From Bacillota bacterium (GTDB lineage: Bacteria; Bacillota; Clostridia; Peptostreptococcales; Anaerovoracaceae), in NCBI GenBank assembly GCA_021769295.1, contig JAETTD010000006.1, positions 62,001 to 126,000 on the forward strand: a stretch of 64,000 bases of DNA, in the 5' to 3' direction. The notes under the pieces were generated by a model. It saw nothing but the letters and a program-made list of their open reading frames with translations, was not told where the DNA came from and searched no databases. Positions 17,612 to 26,438 of this stretch are shown here, piece after piece. Numbering within the stretch: the stretch's first letter is position 1; each line of letters opens with the position of its first letter. Position numbers and translations under genes: made by a program.

Positions 17612-17833
17612 ATGTTCAATAAGAAAGATTTTTTGAGATTTGCTTTTGAAGAAGCAACAACGGTTGTAAACGTAAACAGCGTAGGAAGCGCAGAGCTTGA
17701 ACCTGTTCTCATGACGAGAATGAAAGATTATGCCCGGCGCGAAGGGCTTGATTTTTCCGAGAAGGAACTCGGCGAAACCATGAAAAAAGGTATAGCGATG
17801 CTTAAACATGCAGAAGCGGATTTTGCATTTTAA
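17612..17833 (+). CDS. Small hypothetical protein (73 aa)
   Basis: A 73-aa soluble protein with an excellent AAAGGAGG ribosome site and its own terminator, so it is very likely expressed. The first 27 residues (MFNKKDFLRFAFEEATTVVN) look like a short helix and strand, and the C-terminal half (ELGETMKKGIAMLKHAEADF) is helical. I do not recognise a family. It has no signal peptide, cysteines or membrane segment. It stands alone between ftsH and a monooxygenase-fold gene. Confidence 0.75.
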   Translation: MFNKKDFLRFAFEEATTVVNVNSVGSAELEPVLMTRMKDYARREGLDFSEKELGETMKKGIAMLKHAEADFAF

Positions 17834-17845
17834 ACAAGGCGTAAA

Positions 17846-17896
17846 GCCCCGTTGGTTAGGTCGTGTTGTGTAACATCTAATCAACGGGGTTTTTTA
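17846..17896 (+). terminator. Terminator of the 73-aa gene
   Basis: CCCCGTTG (17847-17854) pairs with CAACGGGG (17882-17889), with an inner TTAG/CTAA helix, followed by T7. Confidence 0.85.
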
Positions 17897-17983
17897 AATG
17901 TTTTAAGAAGTTCTCGGTAGAAATATCTATACGCCTGTGATAGAATATCAATGGAAAAATCATTATTTGAGGAGCTTAAACAA

Positions 17984-18268
17984 ATGGTTAATTTTCATGT
18001 TACGTATAAATTTAAAAACAAAGAATTCAGAGACGGATTTATAGCCGCAATAAGAGACCAAAAGATAGCCGAAATCACCAAAAGCGAAGAGGGCTGCATA
18101 AGATACGATTATTATTATCCGGTGGAATCCGACAGAGAGATTTTCCTCTGGGAGCAGTGGGACAGCGCCGAAGCGCAGCAGGCTCATACCAAACAGCCGC
18201 ACTTTGCAGTGATAGGAGAAATAAAAGAAAAATATAAGGCTGTCTGCGAGTTTGACAGCGACAAATAA
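17984..18268 (+). CDS. Antibiotic biosynthesis monooxygenase (ABM) fold protein
   Basis: A 94-aa ABM/YgiN-like ferredoxin-fold protein. EGCIRYDYYYPVESDREIFLWEQW and the HTKQPHFAVIG helix are characteristic of the family, whose members include quinol monooxygenases and many of unknown function. I chose ATG 17984 because GAGGAG lies about 8 bases upstream and this gives the usual family length; an upstream in-frame ATG at 17951 would add 11 residues and lacks a ribosome site. It is followed 37 bp later by a YoaK-like membrane protein and may be cotranscribed with it. Confidence 0.85.
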   Translation: MVNFHVTYKFKNKEFRDGFIAAIRDQKIAEITKSEEGCIRYDYYYPVESDREIFLWEQWDSAEAQQAHTKQPHFAVIGEIKEKYKAVCEFDSDK

Positions 18269-18305
18269 AATCAAAGAAAACGGTTAAGAAAGGCAAAACA
18301 TTATA

Positions 18306-19067
18306 ATGAATCACTCAGGGGAAACAGAAAATCAAGTGAATTTATGCCCTGCTGCAAGTGAGGAAGAGTATTATCTTGAATGCGAAAAACGGTGGATATT
18401 TACCGTCCTCATGTTTGTGGCAGGCTTTTACGGAGCATTTACATATTCCATAAGAGGAGGAATCTTCTGCAATGCCCAGACTGCAAATTTTGTCTTATTT
18501 GCCATGGCGTTGGGCAGCGCAAGGTGGACAGACGCTTTGTATTATCTGGTGCCTATGTCTGCATATCTTCTCGGAGCGGTAGTGTCGGAGGCAGTTCCGA
18601 AGCCTGTAAAGAAAACTCATATAATGCGTTGGGATACCCTTCTTATTTTAATAGAGATGATAGCGGTCGTATTTTTGGGGCTTCTGCCTGAGAGTACGCC
18701 TCATCAGGTCTCACAGGTAACAATAAATTTTATATGCTCCATGCAGTACAATACCTTCAGGCAGGCTCAGGGGCTGGCTATGTCAACGACTTTCTGTACC
18801 AACCACCTTCGGCAGCTGGGGATTGCCATGGTTAAGAATATAAGAAAAGGCGGGGATGACGAGCAGGATACCAAAATGGCTGAACATTTTAAGATGCTTG
18901 GAGTGTTTGTTGTGGGAGGAATAATATCAACAGCTCTTTGCAGACAGTTTTTAGGTAAGGCTATATGGGTTACTTTGATTCCGCTTTCGATAGTATTTGC
19001 AGATCTGCTGTACGCAGACCGCAAAAAAGAGCCTGACCACATCGAGCAGACGCCTCACGGACATTGA
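18306..19067 (+). CDS. YoaK/DUF1275 family membrane protein
   Basis: A 253-aa integral membrane protein with six or so predicted segments. It starts with a soluble acidic N-terminus of about 30 residues, then GFYGAFTYSIRGGIFCNAQTAN, the first part of which is the hallmark of the DUF1275/YoaK family. QYNTFRQAQGLAMSTTFCTN corresponds to the second conserved loop. The biochemical role of the family is unknown. It is preceded by AAGAAAGG, but there is no clear terminator after it; a GCCCGCC/GGCGGGC inverted repeat at about 19117-19156 could serve. Confidence 0.88.
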   Translation: MNHSGETENQVNLCPAASEEEYYLECEKRWIFTVLMFVAGFYGAFTYSIRGGIFCNAQTANFVLFAMALGSARWTDALYYLVPMSAYLLGAVVSEAVPKPVKKTHIMRWDTLLILIEMIAVVFLGLLPESTPHQVSQVTINFICSMQYNTFRQAQGLAMSTTFCTNHLRQLGIAMVKNIRKGGDDEQDTKMAEHFKMLGVFVVGGIISTALCRQFLGKAIWVTLIPLSIVFADLLYADRKKEPDHIEQTPHGH

Positions 19068-19427
19068 TGAATTGACGGAGCAATGATATAATAAATAGTT
19101 GCAAGCTCTTTGCATGCCCGCCAGAGCAGATAAGTTCTGCGGCTGAAGGGCGGGCAAGGTGGCTGTTTTGACGTGATTGTTGGCAGGATTTTGAAAAAAG
19201 GAAAAAATGGCAACAAACTATTCCAAATAATTCCAATTTCCATGGATTTTTCATGTCGAAATATGTCGAAGTTGTCAGTTTTCAAGAATCTGCAAATTTT
19301 GCCAACACTTTTTTGCAAAAACTGTTGGCAGAATTTTGTGTTTTAATCAATGTGACAACATTCAGGTAAAGTACAGATAAAAAATGTCAGTTGTTGGAAA
19401 TTTTGTTGGCAGATTTTCCAATTGCTG

Positions 19428-19662
19428 CCCCAAAAGCCAACACAGGTTTACATAATACCTAAAAACCTGTGTCGAAACGTGTCAATGTTGGCTTTTTCCG
19501 GAGGCGATGCAAATTTGGCCTACACTTTTGCTGATTTATGTAGGCCAATTCTATGGGAGGCGCACAAAAAGCCAACAAGACCGAAAGAAAGCCTCTAAAA
19601 TTTGTAATTACTGGAAATTTTGTTGGCTATTTGGAAGCCAGAATCCCAAACAGCCAACGCAG
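19428..19662 (+). repeat. Dispersed repeat family A, copy A3 (full a-b-c)
   Basis: Module a (19428-19498) runs from CCCAAAAGCCAACA through TTTACATAATACC to ATGTTGGCTTTTT. Module b (19509-19555) runs from CAAATTTGGCCTACA to TGTAGGCCAATTCT. Module c (19565-19632) runs from CAAAAAGCCAACAAGA to TTTTGTTGGCT. Order and orientation match A1. The preceding 19170-19427 holds further GTTGGC/GCCAAC inverted repeats (for example GCCAACA and TGTTGGC near 19300-19333), so most of the 650-bp gene-free stretch 19068-19718 is palindromic repeat. Confidence 0.87.
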
Positions 19663-19718
19663 TGAAAAAAACGCTTGAATGAGATTAACGCCGAATATAA
19701 ATTGAAAGGACTTTTTAA

Positions 19719-21017
19719 ATGAAATATGCATATGTAAACGGAATAATTTTGGACGGCTCAAAAGAAATGGAGCCCATGCAGGGCTACATGATTTTGACCG
19801 ACGGTGAAAAGATAGAAGCCGTCAAAGAGCACAAAGAGCAGGGAGACATACCTGCGCAATACGAAATAATCGACCTGGAAGGCAGATATATCATGCCGGG
19901 CCTGATTAACATGCACGTTCATCTTCCTGCCAACGGCAAACCAAAAGACAAGCAGGACGACAACGTAAAAAAAGTGAAGCTGCTTACGAGCAATGGCTTT
20001 TTCAGGCATATGGTCAGAGTCATATGTGAGAAGTACGCCAAAACTCAGCTTATGAGCGGTGTTACCACAATAAGAACCATGGGCGGTGTTATGTCATTTG
20101 ACAGCATGATAAGAGACCGCATAAACGAGGGGAAAGCAGTGGGCCCACGTATTTTAGCGTCGAACATGGCAGTTTCGGTTGAAGGAGGCCACATGGCTCA
20201 TTCCCTTGCATATGTGGCCAACAGCCCGGAAGAGGCACGCAAGTACGTTGAAATAATAGCTAAGGATAAGCCGGACGTAATCAAACTGATGATTACGGGA
20301 GGCGTCCTCGATGCCAAGGTCAAGGGCGAACCGGGCGAGCTTAAAATGCCTCCGGAATATGTTAGAGAAGCATGTGATGCGGCTCACGGATTGGGTCTTA
20401 AAGTTGCCGCCCATGTGGAGAGTCCCGAAGGAGTGCGATGCGCCCTCGAAAACGGTGTTGACACCATAGAACACGGAGCAAAACCCGATGATGAAATAAT
20501 CAGGTTTTTTAAAGAAAAGGGAGCCTGCCACATAGCAACCCTTTCGCCGGCCCTTCCTTATGCCAAATTCGACAGAAACATCAGTCACGTTTCGGAAACG
20601 GAGAAGTACAACGGAGAAGTGGTATTTGAAGGAATCGTGGAGTGTGCAAAATCGTGCCTTGAAAACGGAATTCCCGTTGGACTGGGAACCGATACCGGCT
20701 GCCCGTACATAACCCATTACGATATGTGGAGGGAGTTGAACTACTTCCATAAATTCTGCGGAGTTTCCAAAGCTTTCGCCCTGCATACAGCTACAAAACT
20801 CAACGCTGAACTTGCAGGTCTGGGAGATGTTACGGGAAGCATAGAAGAAGGTAAGTGCGCAGACTTGGTGGTAACCTCCAAAAACCCTCTCGAAGATCTC
20901 GAAGCTTTGAGAAATATAGATATGGTGGTAACACGAGGCAAAGTTATCAAAAATCCTCAAGTTAAAAAGATGCCGCAAGTTGAAAAAGAATTAGACAAAT
21001 TTATTGAAAGGACATAA
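19719..21017 (+). CDS. Amidohydrolase family protein (imidazolonepropionase-like)
   Basis: A 432-aa metal-dependent amidohydrolase of the imidazolonepropionase/prolidase-like branch. It has the beta-sandwich N-terminus and then the TIM-barrel metal motif HVHL in LINMHVHLP (about 67-75). Further metal or catalytic positions are Lys in DVIKLMITGG, His in VAAHVES, His in TIEHG and Asp in GTDTGCPY. The C-terminus closes with LADLVV-type IEEGKCADLVVTSKNP. GAAAGGA precedes the ATG. It is the first gene of a tight rightward group with an NhaC antiporter (5-bp gap) and an iron hydrogenase, so its hydrolysed substrate may enter by that antiporter. The substrate is not determinable. Confidence 0.88.
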   Translation: MKYAYVNGIILDGSKEMEPMQGYMILTDGEKIEAVKEHKEQGDIPAQYEIIDLEGRYIMPGLINMHVHLPANGKPKDKQDDNVKKVKLLTSNGFFRHMVRVICEKYAKTQLMSGVTTIRTMGGVMSFDSMIRDRINEGKAVGPRILASNMAVSVEGGHMAHSLAYVANSPEEARKYVEIIAKDKPDVIKLMITGGVLDAKVKGEPGELKMPPEYVREACDAAHGLGLKVAAHVESPEGVRCALENGVDTIEHGAKPDDEIIRFFKEKGACHIATLSPALPYAKFDRNISHVSETEKYNGEVVFEGIVECAKSCLENGIPVGLGTDTGCPYITHYDMWRELNYFHKFCGVSKAFALHTATKLNAELAGLGDVTGSIEEGKCADLVVTSKNPLEDLEALRNIDMVVTRGKVIKNPQVKKMPQVEKELDKFIERT

Positions 21018-21022
21018 TCGAA

Positions 21023-22333
21023 ATGGAATTATACATAGCATTCGGAGTTTTCATAATATCAATGCTAATTTGCCTGATTACGGACCATACAATGATTTTT
21101 GCACTTCTTATAGGCCTCGTAGCTTTCCTTACAGTGGGAAACCGCCGGGGATTTTCGTTGAAGAGCATGGCTGTAATGAGCAGAGGAGCTATAAAAGATT
21201 CGCTGATTGTAATAAAAGTTATGCTGGTTATAGGCATGCTTACCGCCGTGTGGCGTGTTTCAGGAACAATTACAATATTCGTATATTACGGAATCAAGGT
21301 AATACTGCCGCCTGTATTTTTGCTTATAGCATTTCTGCTGTGCTGCCTGCTGAGCTATGCCATAGGAACATCTTTTGGCGTTGTGGGAACTGTTGGAATC
21401 ATATTTATGGCTCTCGCAAGAAGCGGCGGTGTAAATCCGGTTATAACGGCAGGAGTTATACTGTCAGGCATATACTTTGGGGACAGGTGTTCTCCCGTAT
21501 CTTCCAGCGCAAATATGGTGGCAGGAGTGACAGGGACACAGATATATGACAATGTAAAAATCATGTTAAAGACCGGGGCATTGCCCTTTGTGATAACAAC
21601 CCTTGCATATGTAGCCCTGTCTGTAACAAATCCCATAAATCATGTTGATGAAAACATGATACGAACTTTTGAAGAAGAATTCAGCCTGTCCGTATGGGCT
21701 TTTGTGCCGGCCATAGTGATAATAGCCCTTCCACTGCTGAAGGTAGGGGTCATAAAAGCCATGGCGGCCAGCATAGTATGCGGAATTCTTGTAGCGTTGA
21801 TTGTACAGGGAGTGCCTGTTACGGAAATCGCAAAGATATGTGTACTGGGGTATCAGGCGGAAGGCGATGGCCTCGGAGCTATTTTAAACGGCGGCGGAAT
21901 CGTGTCCATGCTGGAGATAGTAGTAATACTGATTATTTCCAGTACATATTCGGGAATTTTTAGCGGAACCAATATGCTGGAAAGCCTTCAGCAGAAGCTC
22001 AGCAAGGCATGTACCAGGTTCGGCAGATTTGCGGTTATGATATTTATGAGCATAGCCATGTCGTCGGTATTCTGCAATCAAACCATAGGAACTCTGATGT
22101 GCGCCGATATGCTGAAAAAACCTTATATTGACGGAGGCGGAAGCAATGAGGAACTGGCTATCGACATGGAGAATTCGGTAATACTTATAGCCTGTACCAT
22201 TCCGTGGTCCATAGGATGCAGTGTGCCGTTGGCATTACTCGGAGCGGACTTTAAATCGCTGCCTTTTGCGGTATTCATGTACGCCGTACCGATTTGCTAT
22301 TTGTTTACTAAGAAAAGATGGTTTAAAAATTGA
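21023..22333 (+). CDS. NhaC-family Na+/H+ antiporter-like transporter
   Basis: A 436-aa membrane carrier with about 11-12 predicted segments. The NhaC-family signature is clear in AIGTSFGVVGTVGIIFMALA and in GIYFGDRCSPVSSSANM, where Asp and Ser residues line the ion site. Family members exchange Na+ for H+, malate/lactate or other organic anions, so the substrate is uncertain. It lies between an amidohydrolase and an [FeFe] hydrogenase with 5- and 12-bp gaps, which implies cotranscription. Confidence 0.88.
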   Translation: MELYIAFGVFIISMLICLITDHTMIFALLIGLVAFLTVGNRRGFSLKSMAVMSRGAIKDSLIVIKVMLVIGMLTAVWRVSGTITIFVYYGIKVILPPVFLLIAFLLCCLLSYAIGTSFGVVGTVGIIFMALARSGGVNPVITAGVILSGIYFGDRCSPVSSSANMVAGVTGTQIYDNVKIMLKTGALPFVITTLAYVALSVTNPINHVDENMIRTFEEEFSLSVWAFVPAIVIIALPLLKVGVIKAMAASIVCGILVALIVQGVPVTEIAKICVLGYQAEGDGLGAILNGGGIVSMLEIVVILIISSTYSGIFSGTNMLESLQQKLSKACTRFGRFAVMIFMSIAMSSVFCNQTIGTLMCADMLKKPYIDGGGSNEELAIDMENSVILIACTIPWSIGCSVPLALLGADFKSLPFAVFMYAVPICYLFTKKRWFKN

Positions 22334-22345
22334 TTGTAGGGGGAT

Positions 22346-23791
22346 ATGAAATTGGAGTTATTTGACAACAAGGTACAAGAGACAAAATACAAAGTATTAA
22401 GAGAGGTGGCATATCAGACGTGGAAAGGCAACGATGCCTTCTCCGAATTTAATGAGATTGCCAACAATGTAATTCCAAAAGATGAGCCGCCGCAGACATG
22501 TTGCATATACAAAGACAGGGCGGTAGTAGCGGAGAGAATCAGACTTGCCCTTGGGGGAAGTAAAAATAATAAAAACGTAGTGCAGGTAATCGACATCGCA
22601 TGCGACGAATGCCCCGAAGCGGGATATGTGGTTACCGACTTGTGCAGAGGCTGCCTTGCCCACAGCTGTGTGGCTTCATGCAAAAGAGATGCAATAATCG
22701 TAGACGAACACCAGCATGCTCATATAGATAAGAGCAAATGCGTTGAATGCGGCAGATGTGCAAAGGCGTGTCAGTACAGCGCAATACATAATTTTCAGAG
22801 ACCATGCGAAAGAGCTTGCAAGGTCAATGCTATTTCCATGGGAGCCGGCGGAGAAGCAACCATTGATTACGACAAGTGCATCAATTGCGGCGCCTGTGTA
22901 TATCACTGTCCTTTCGGAGCTACGGTAGACGTATCGAGTATAGTAAACGTAATTAAGGAAATCAAAGCCGCGGAAGACAACTGTGAAAAGGATAAGGTCA
23001 TTGCAATCGTCGCCCCTTCCATTGCCAGCCAGTTTCTGTATGCATCTCTGGGACAGGTTATATCCGGAATAAAGGAATTGGGGTTTGCAGAGGTTTTGGA
23101 GGTTGCGGTAGGCGCAGAAATGGTGGCATATAAGGAAAGCCTTGAGCTTAAGGAAAAGGGATTTCTGACTTCGTCCTGCTGCCCGGCTTTCGTAAAGTAC
23201 ATAGAGACCAAACATCCGGCCATGACCGAGCATATTTCTCACAATCTATCACCTATGGCGGAGCTTGCAAAGCATATAAAAGAGAGCAAACCTGATTCGG
23301 TGATAGTATTTATAGGGCCGTGTATAGCCAAGAAAGCGGAAGTGCGAAAAGAAAATGTGAGCAAGTACGTTGATTATGCCATCACATTTGAGGAACTTCA
23401 GGCGCTGTTTGACAGCCGTGACATAGATTTGAAGAAGCTCAAATGGACCGATTGGAATCAGGCTTCATATTACGGAAGAATCTTTGCAAAGAGCGGCGGT
23501 GTTGCTGCTGCGGTTGAGCAGATGATTAAGGAACTCAGAATTAAAGATTTTGAATATAATCCTATAGTGTGCGACGGAATCGACAAGTGCAAAGTTGCTC
23601 TGCTTAAAGCAAGTAAGGGAATCCTGCCCAACAATTTTATTGAGGGTATGGCATGTGTCGGAGGCTGCATAGGCGGAAGCGGCAACTTGGTGCGTTATCA
23701 GGATACGCCGGAAGAAATGGAAGACCACATCGAAGATGCGGCCACCACAGAAATGCTTCCTAACGTAAAGAAAAACATAAATATAATTTAG
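22346..23791 (+). CDS. Monomeric [FeFe] hydrogenase-like protein (group B type)
   Basis: A 481-aa iron-sulfur protein. Two ferredoxin-type clusters are visible (Cys132/135/138/142 and Cys178/181/184/188), and more cysteines occur at 86-112. The H-cluster motifs follow: TSSCCPAF (Cys278-279), IGPCIAKKAE (Cys326) and EGMACVGGCIGG (Cys437, Cys441). All four H-cluster cysteines are present. The sequence around L2 and L3 fits the group B hydrogenases of Clostridia rather than the well-studied group A enzymes. It would oxidise or evolve H2 with ferredoxin in the cytoplasm. No maturases (HydE, F, G) are in the window. It is third in the amidohydrolase-NhaC operon. Confidence 0.88.
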   Translation: MKLELFDNKVQETKYKVLREVAYQTWKGNDAFSEFNEIANNVIPKDEPPQTCCIYKDRAVVAERIRLALGGSKNNKNVVQVIDIACDECPEAGYVVTDLCRGCLAHSCVASCKRDAIIVDEHQHAHIDKSKCVECGRCAKACQYSAIHNFQRPCERACKVNAISMGAGGEATIDYDKCINCGACVYHCPFGATVDVSSIVNVIKEIKAAEDNCEKDKVIAIVAPSIASQFLYASLGQVISGIKELGFAEVLEVAVGAEMVAYKESLELKEKGFLTSSCCPAFVKYIETKHPAMTEHISHNLSPMAELAKHIKESKPDSVIVFIGPCIAKKAEVRKENVSKYVDYAITFEELQALFDSRDIDLKKLKWTDWNQASYYGRIFAKSGGVAAAVEQMIKELRIKDFEYNPIVCDGIDKCKVALLKASKGILPNNFIEGMACVGGCIGGSGNLVRYQDTPEEMEDHIEDAATTEMLPNVKKNINII

Positions 23792-23822
23792 CAACTTGGC
23801 GAGAAAAAAGAGGATAATGATT

Positions 23823-24149
23823 ATGGCTTCTAACTTGGATTTTGTAGAATACGTATGCGAACAGATAGGCGGCGCAGGAGAGATTACCTACAGAAAAATG
23901 TTCGGCGAATACGGTGTATACTGCAACGGAAAAATTATCGGCCTTATCTGTGATAATCAGTTATTTGTAAAAAAGACAAAAGCAGGTGCAGCCGTATATC
24001 CCGATTGCGAAGAGGTTGCGCCCTATGAGGGCGCAAAGCCGCATTTCGTCATAGAAAATGTGGAGGATTATGACCTGATGAAAAGGTTTATATCCGCCAC
24101 ATATGAAGAACTTCCGGCTCCTAAGCCGAAAAAGAAAAAACAAATTTAG
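23823..24149 (+). CDS. TfoX/Sxy N-terminal domain protein
   Basis: A 108-aa protein made of a single TfoX N-terminal domain (DFVEYVCEQIGGAGEITYRK, then MFGEYGVYCNGKIIGLICDN) with a basic, proline-rich tail ending KPKKKKQI. Stand-alone TfoX-N proteins are common and their role outside gamma-proteobacterial competence is unknown. I chose ATG 23823, because AAGAGG lies 9 bases upstream; a TTG at 23796 opens the frame further without support. It follows the hydrogenase gene by 31 bp and converges with the oxidoreductase on the other strand. Confidence 0.85.
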   Translation: MASNLDFVEYVCEQIGGAGEITYRKMFGEYGVYCNGKIIGLICDNQLFVKKTKAGAAVYPDCEEVAPYEGAKPHFVIENVEDYDLMKRFISATYEELPAPKPKKKKQI

Positions 24150-24208
24150 CGCAGGGTCTTGCGGGCCTTGGCTTTGGACTCCGGGCCTTGCGTGCCGTGA
24201 CTCTAAAG

Positions 24209-25516
24209 TCAGGCTTTAAGGTCTGCCGTGGCGGGATTATCTATCAGTTCGCCTCTTTCGGAAAACCGGGAGCCGTGGCAAGGACAATCCCAGGAATGTT
24301 CATATTTATTCCACTTTAGAGCGCAGCCCAAGTGGGGACATCTCTTTGAGGACGGAGTAATTAGGTTTACTACGGCGTTCAGACCGTTTACCGCAAGCTG
24401 CGGACGCAAAATTGTCCTTGAAGGGGAGAATACCTCTGTATACGGATTATCTTTTTCAAGAATCATATCCCTGATTATGGTCGCCGCAGCCATGGAGGAC
24501 GTCATTCCCCATTTGTTGAACCCCGTTGCAACTAACATATGGGGAGTAGTTTTGGAGTACCGGCCTACATAAGGAAGCCCGTCAAGAGTCATGCAATCCT
24601 GAGTTGCCCAGCGGTATAGCTCCCGGGCATTTGGGTAGTACAGCTTGGTAAGGCGGGAAAGCTCCTGCCAGCTGCCGCCGCTCTTTCCCGTCTTATGAGC
24701 ATCTCCTCCCATGAGAAGCAAATCACTGAAATTGCGGAAAGACAGCCCCTTGCTATCTTCGTCTATATACATGCCGTCAACGTTGGCGGCGTTTTTTAGT
24801 GCTATGACGTATGAGCGATGCTGATACATCTTTATAAAGTAGCTGCCGTGCTTGTTGATGAAGGGGAAATGGGTTGCAACGACAATTTTCTTCGCAGTTA
24901 TTCTGCCGCCGTCGGTTACGGCGGTGTTTTTTATCAGTTCTTTGATTTTGGTATGCTCAAAGATAGGGAGTCCCTTAGATATGTGAGAAACAAATTTGAG
25001 AGGGTTAAACTGAGCCTGTTCTTTGAATCTTATGGCTCCCGCCACCGGAAAAGGCAGGGGAAGCTTATCCGTAAACCCTGCATCAAACCCTATCTTTTCA
25101 AGGGTGGACAGTTCTTTTTCCAAACATTTTGTATCTTTTAGGGAATAGACGAAGGAATCTTTGATTTCAAAATCGCAGTCTATATCCCTGCATAGCTTTT
25201 TATAGCTTTCCAGCGCTTCCTCGTTGGCTTGCAAGTACAGCCCGGCTTTTTCCAAGCCCGATTCCCTGCGGATTTTATCGTAGATGAGTCCGTGCTGAGA
25301 TGTGATTTTTGCAGTGGTGTTCTTTGTGATGCCGCTGCATAAGCGGTCAGCCTCCGCCAAAATACAGTCCACACCGGCTTGATGTAGCATGTATGCGCAG
25401 AGAATGCCGGCCAGACCGCCTCCTATGATTAAAACGTCTGTATCGACATCTCCTTCGAGCCTGTCAAAAGCGGGAATCTGAGAATCTACAGACCATACTG
25501 ACTGTGCCGAAGTCAT
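24209..25516 (-). CDS. FAD-dependent oxidoreductase with C-terminal Rieske domain
   Basis: A 435-aa fusion. The N-terminal half is a DAO-type FAD oxidoreductase with the dinucleotide loop VLIIGGGLAGILCAYML (about 28-44) followed by the ADP-ribose Glu-Ala-Asp. The C-terminus is a Rieske [2Fe-2S] domain with CPHLGC and CPCHGS pairs. Such fusions are widespread in Firmicutes, and their electron partner is generally unknown. I chose the ATG at 25516 (reading left), preceded by TAGGAGG; 20 further codons are open upstream without a ribosome site. It stands alone, convergent with the TfoX gene. Confidence 0.9.
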   Translation of the reverse strand: MTSAQSVWSVDSQIPAFDRLEGDVDTDVLIIGGGLAGILCAYMLHQAGVDCILAEADRLCSGITKNTTAKITSQHGLIYDKIRRESGLEKAGLYLQANEEALESYKKLCRDIDCDFEIKDSFVYSLKDTKCLEKELSTLEKIGFDAGFTDKLPLPFPVAGAIRFKEQAQFNPLKFVSHISKGLPIFEHTKIKELIKNTAVTDGGRITAKKIVVATHFPFINKHGSYFIKMYQHRSYVIALKNAANVDGMYIDEDSKGLSFRNFSDLLLMGGDAHKTGKSGGSWQELSRLTKLYYPNARELYRWATQDCMTLDGLPYVGRYSKTTPHMLVATGFNKWGMTSSMAAATIIRDMILEKDNPYTEVFSPSRTILRPQLAVNGLNAVVNLITPSSKRCPHLGCALKWNKYEHSWDCPCHGSRFSERGELIDNPATADLKA

Positions 25517-25688
25517 AATTTTGCCTCCTAAAATGTAATTTATATACGGATAGTATTTGCAGCACAACGGCTTCATATGCTATGAAGCTGTGAAAATATA
25601 TGTTAGAAGGCTATCATTTGAAGGTGAACCATGATATAATCAGTTTAAGTTAAATAGCCCAGTGATGTGATATCAGGGAGGTGTTAGT

Positions 25689-25892
25689 GTGAAAGATATT
25701 GATAGCGAAAAAATAGTTAGCAGCAAGATGCTTCAAGAAGAACTAAATGATGAAAGAAAGCGCAAGGGTCTCAGTGAGATGCCTGCAATCAATCCCAGAA
25801 ATGGAGGAACAAGTACCATAGCAAGGAAGGATAAATCATGGAAAAGCGTTCCCGGCTTCTTTGCAAAATTATTTAAAAAACAGAAAAAGTAA
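25689..25892 (+). CDS. Small basic hypothetical protein (67 aa)
   Basis: A 67-aa charged protein starting at GTG 25689 with GGGAGG 8 or so bases upstream. The N-terminal half is helical and mixed-charge (SKMLQEELNDERKRKGLSEM). The C-terminal part is basic (VPGFFAKLFKKQKK), with an amphipathic look that could bind a membrane or nucleic acid. I do not recognise it. A terminator follows 40 bp later, so it is a one-gene unit. Confidence 0.65.
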   Translation: MKDIDSEKIVSSKMLQEELNDERKRKGLSEMPAINPRNGGTSTIARKDKSWKSVPGFFAKLFKKQKK

Positions 25893-25931
25893 GACAGAAA
25901 TCAAAACTATTCAATTATATGCCTATTATAG

Positions 25932-25958
25932 AAAAAACATCCCATTGGGATGTTTTTT
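25932..25958 (+). terminator. Terminator of the 67-aa gene
   Basis: AAAAAACATCCC pairs with GGGATGTTTTTT around ATT. The flanking A and T runs make it bidirectional, and on the minus strand it would also follow the duplicated tRNA end at 25957-25977. Confidence 0.88.
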
Positions 25959-26129
25959 TGGTGCGCCATGAGGGACTTCACATCCTTTCTCGTGCTAAGC
26001 CCTCGAAAGTCTGCCGCTCTGCGCGAGACCCAACGGTCCGCTTGAGCCGCTCACTATAAGATGCGCCACCGGCGCATCTTGCTTTACGTTCGCGGCCTTT
26101 CGGGTTCGAGCCCCTCCTTTAATGCAAAA
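25957..26129 (-). other. Duplicated tRNA-Arg 3' end and unexplained structured segment
   Basis: Bases 25957-25977 repeat exactly the 21 bases at 26164-26184, which are the 3' end of tRNA-Arg with its CCA. The copies are 207 bp apart in direct orientation, and each is followed, reading left, by its own terminator. Between them lies no gene; there is a 10-bp perfect hairpin at 26058-26080 (AAGATGCGCC/GGCGCATCTT) and a T-arm-like GGGTTCGAGCCCC near 26103. It could be a relic of integration at the tRNA, a decayed tRNA-like gene, or a structured RNA. Confidence 0.5.
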
Positions 26130-26165
26130 AATAATAAAGACACTCGAATGAGTGTCTTTATTATT
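26130..26165 (-). terminator. Terminator of tRNA-Arg
   Basis: AATAATAAAGACACTC and GAGTGTCTTTATTATT form a perfect 16-bp stem around GAAT, directly beyond the tRNA 3' end when read leftward, followed by TTTTTT. Confidence 0.88.
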
Positions 26166-26242
26166 TGGTGCGCCATGAGGGACTCGAACCCCCAACCTTC
26201 GCATTCGTAGTGCGCGACTCTATCCAATTGAGCTAATGGCGC
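26166..26242 (-). tRNA. tRNA-Arg (anticodon ACG)
   Basis: On the minus strand the gene begins GCGCCATTAGCTCAATTGG and ends ATGGCGCACCA, with the CCA encoded. The acceptor stem GCGCCAT/ATGGCGC pairs fully. The D-arm AGCTCAATTGGATAGAG, the anticodon loop CTACGAA (ACG) and the T-arm GGTTCGAGTCC are all canonical. It is 77 nt long. Confidence 0.95.
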
Positions 26243-26438
26243 AAATTACATATACATGTACTTCACAGATAAATATTATACACAAAAGGACAATAAAAGT
26301 CAAAGGAAAAATGGAGATATTTTGCCCAAAACGGCGAGGGGCGGTTTGCATCGGTTGCTTTGAACTTGACAACAGCCGAGTATTCTGTTATTTTTATTAG
26401 AATAACAAAGCTTTGAGACGTACAAGAGGAGGACCGTT

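Noticed and set aside
20154..20978. Long leftward open frame opposite the amidohydrolase gene
   Set aside because: It is an antisense shadow of a well-supported gene and has no family signature.
25995..26204. Leftward 69-codon frame over tRNA-Arg
   Set aside because: It overlaps the tRNA gene; a translation of tRNA and flanking structured DNA.
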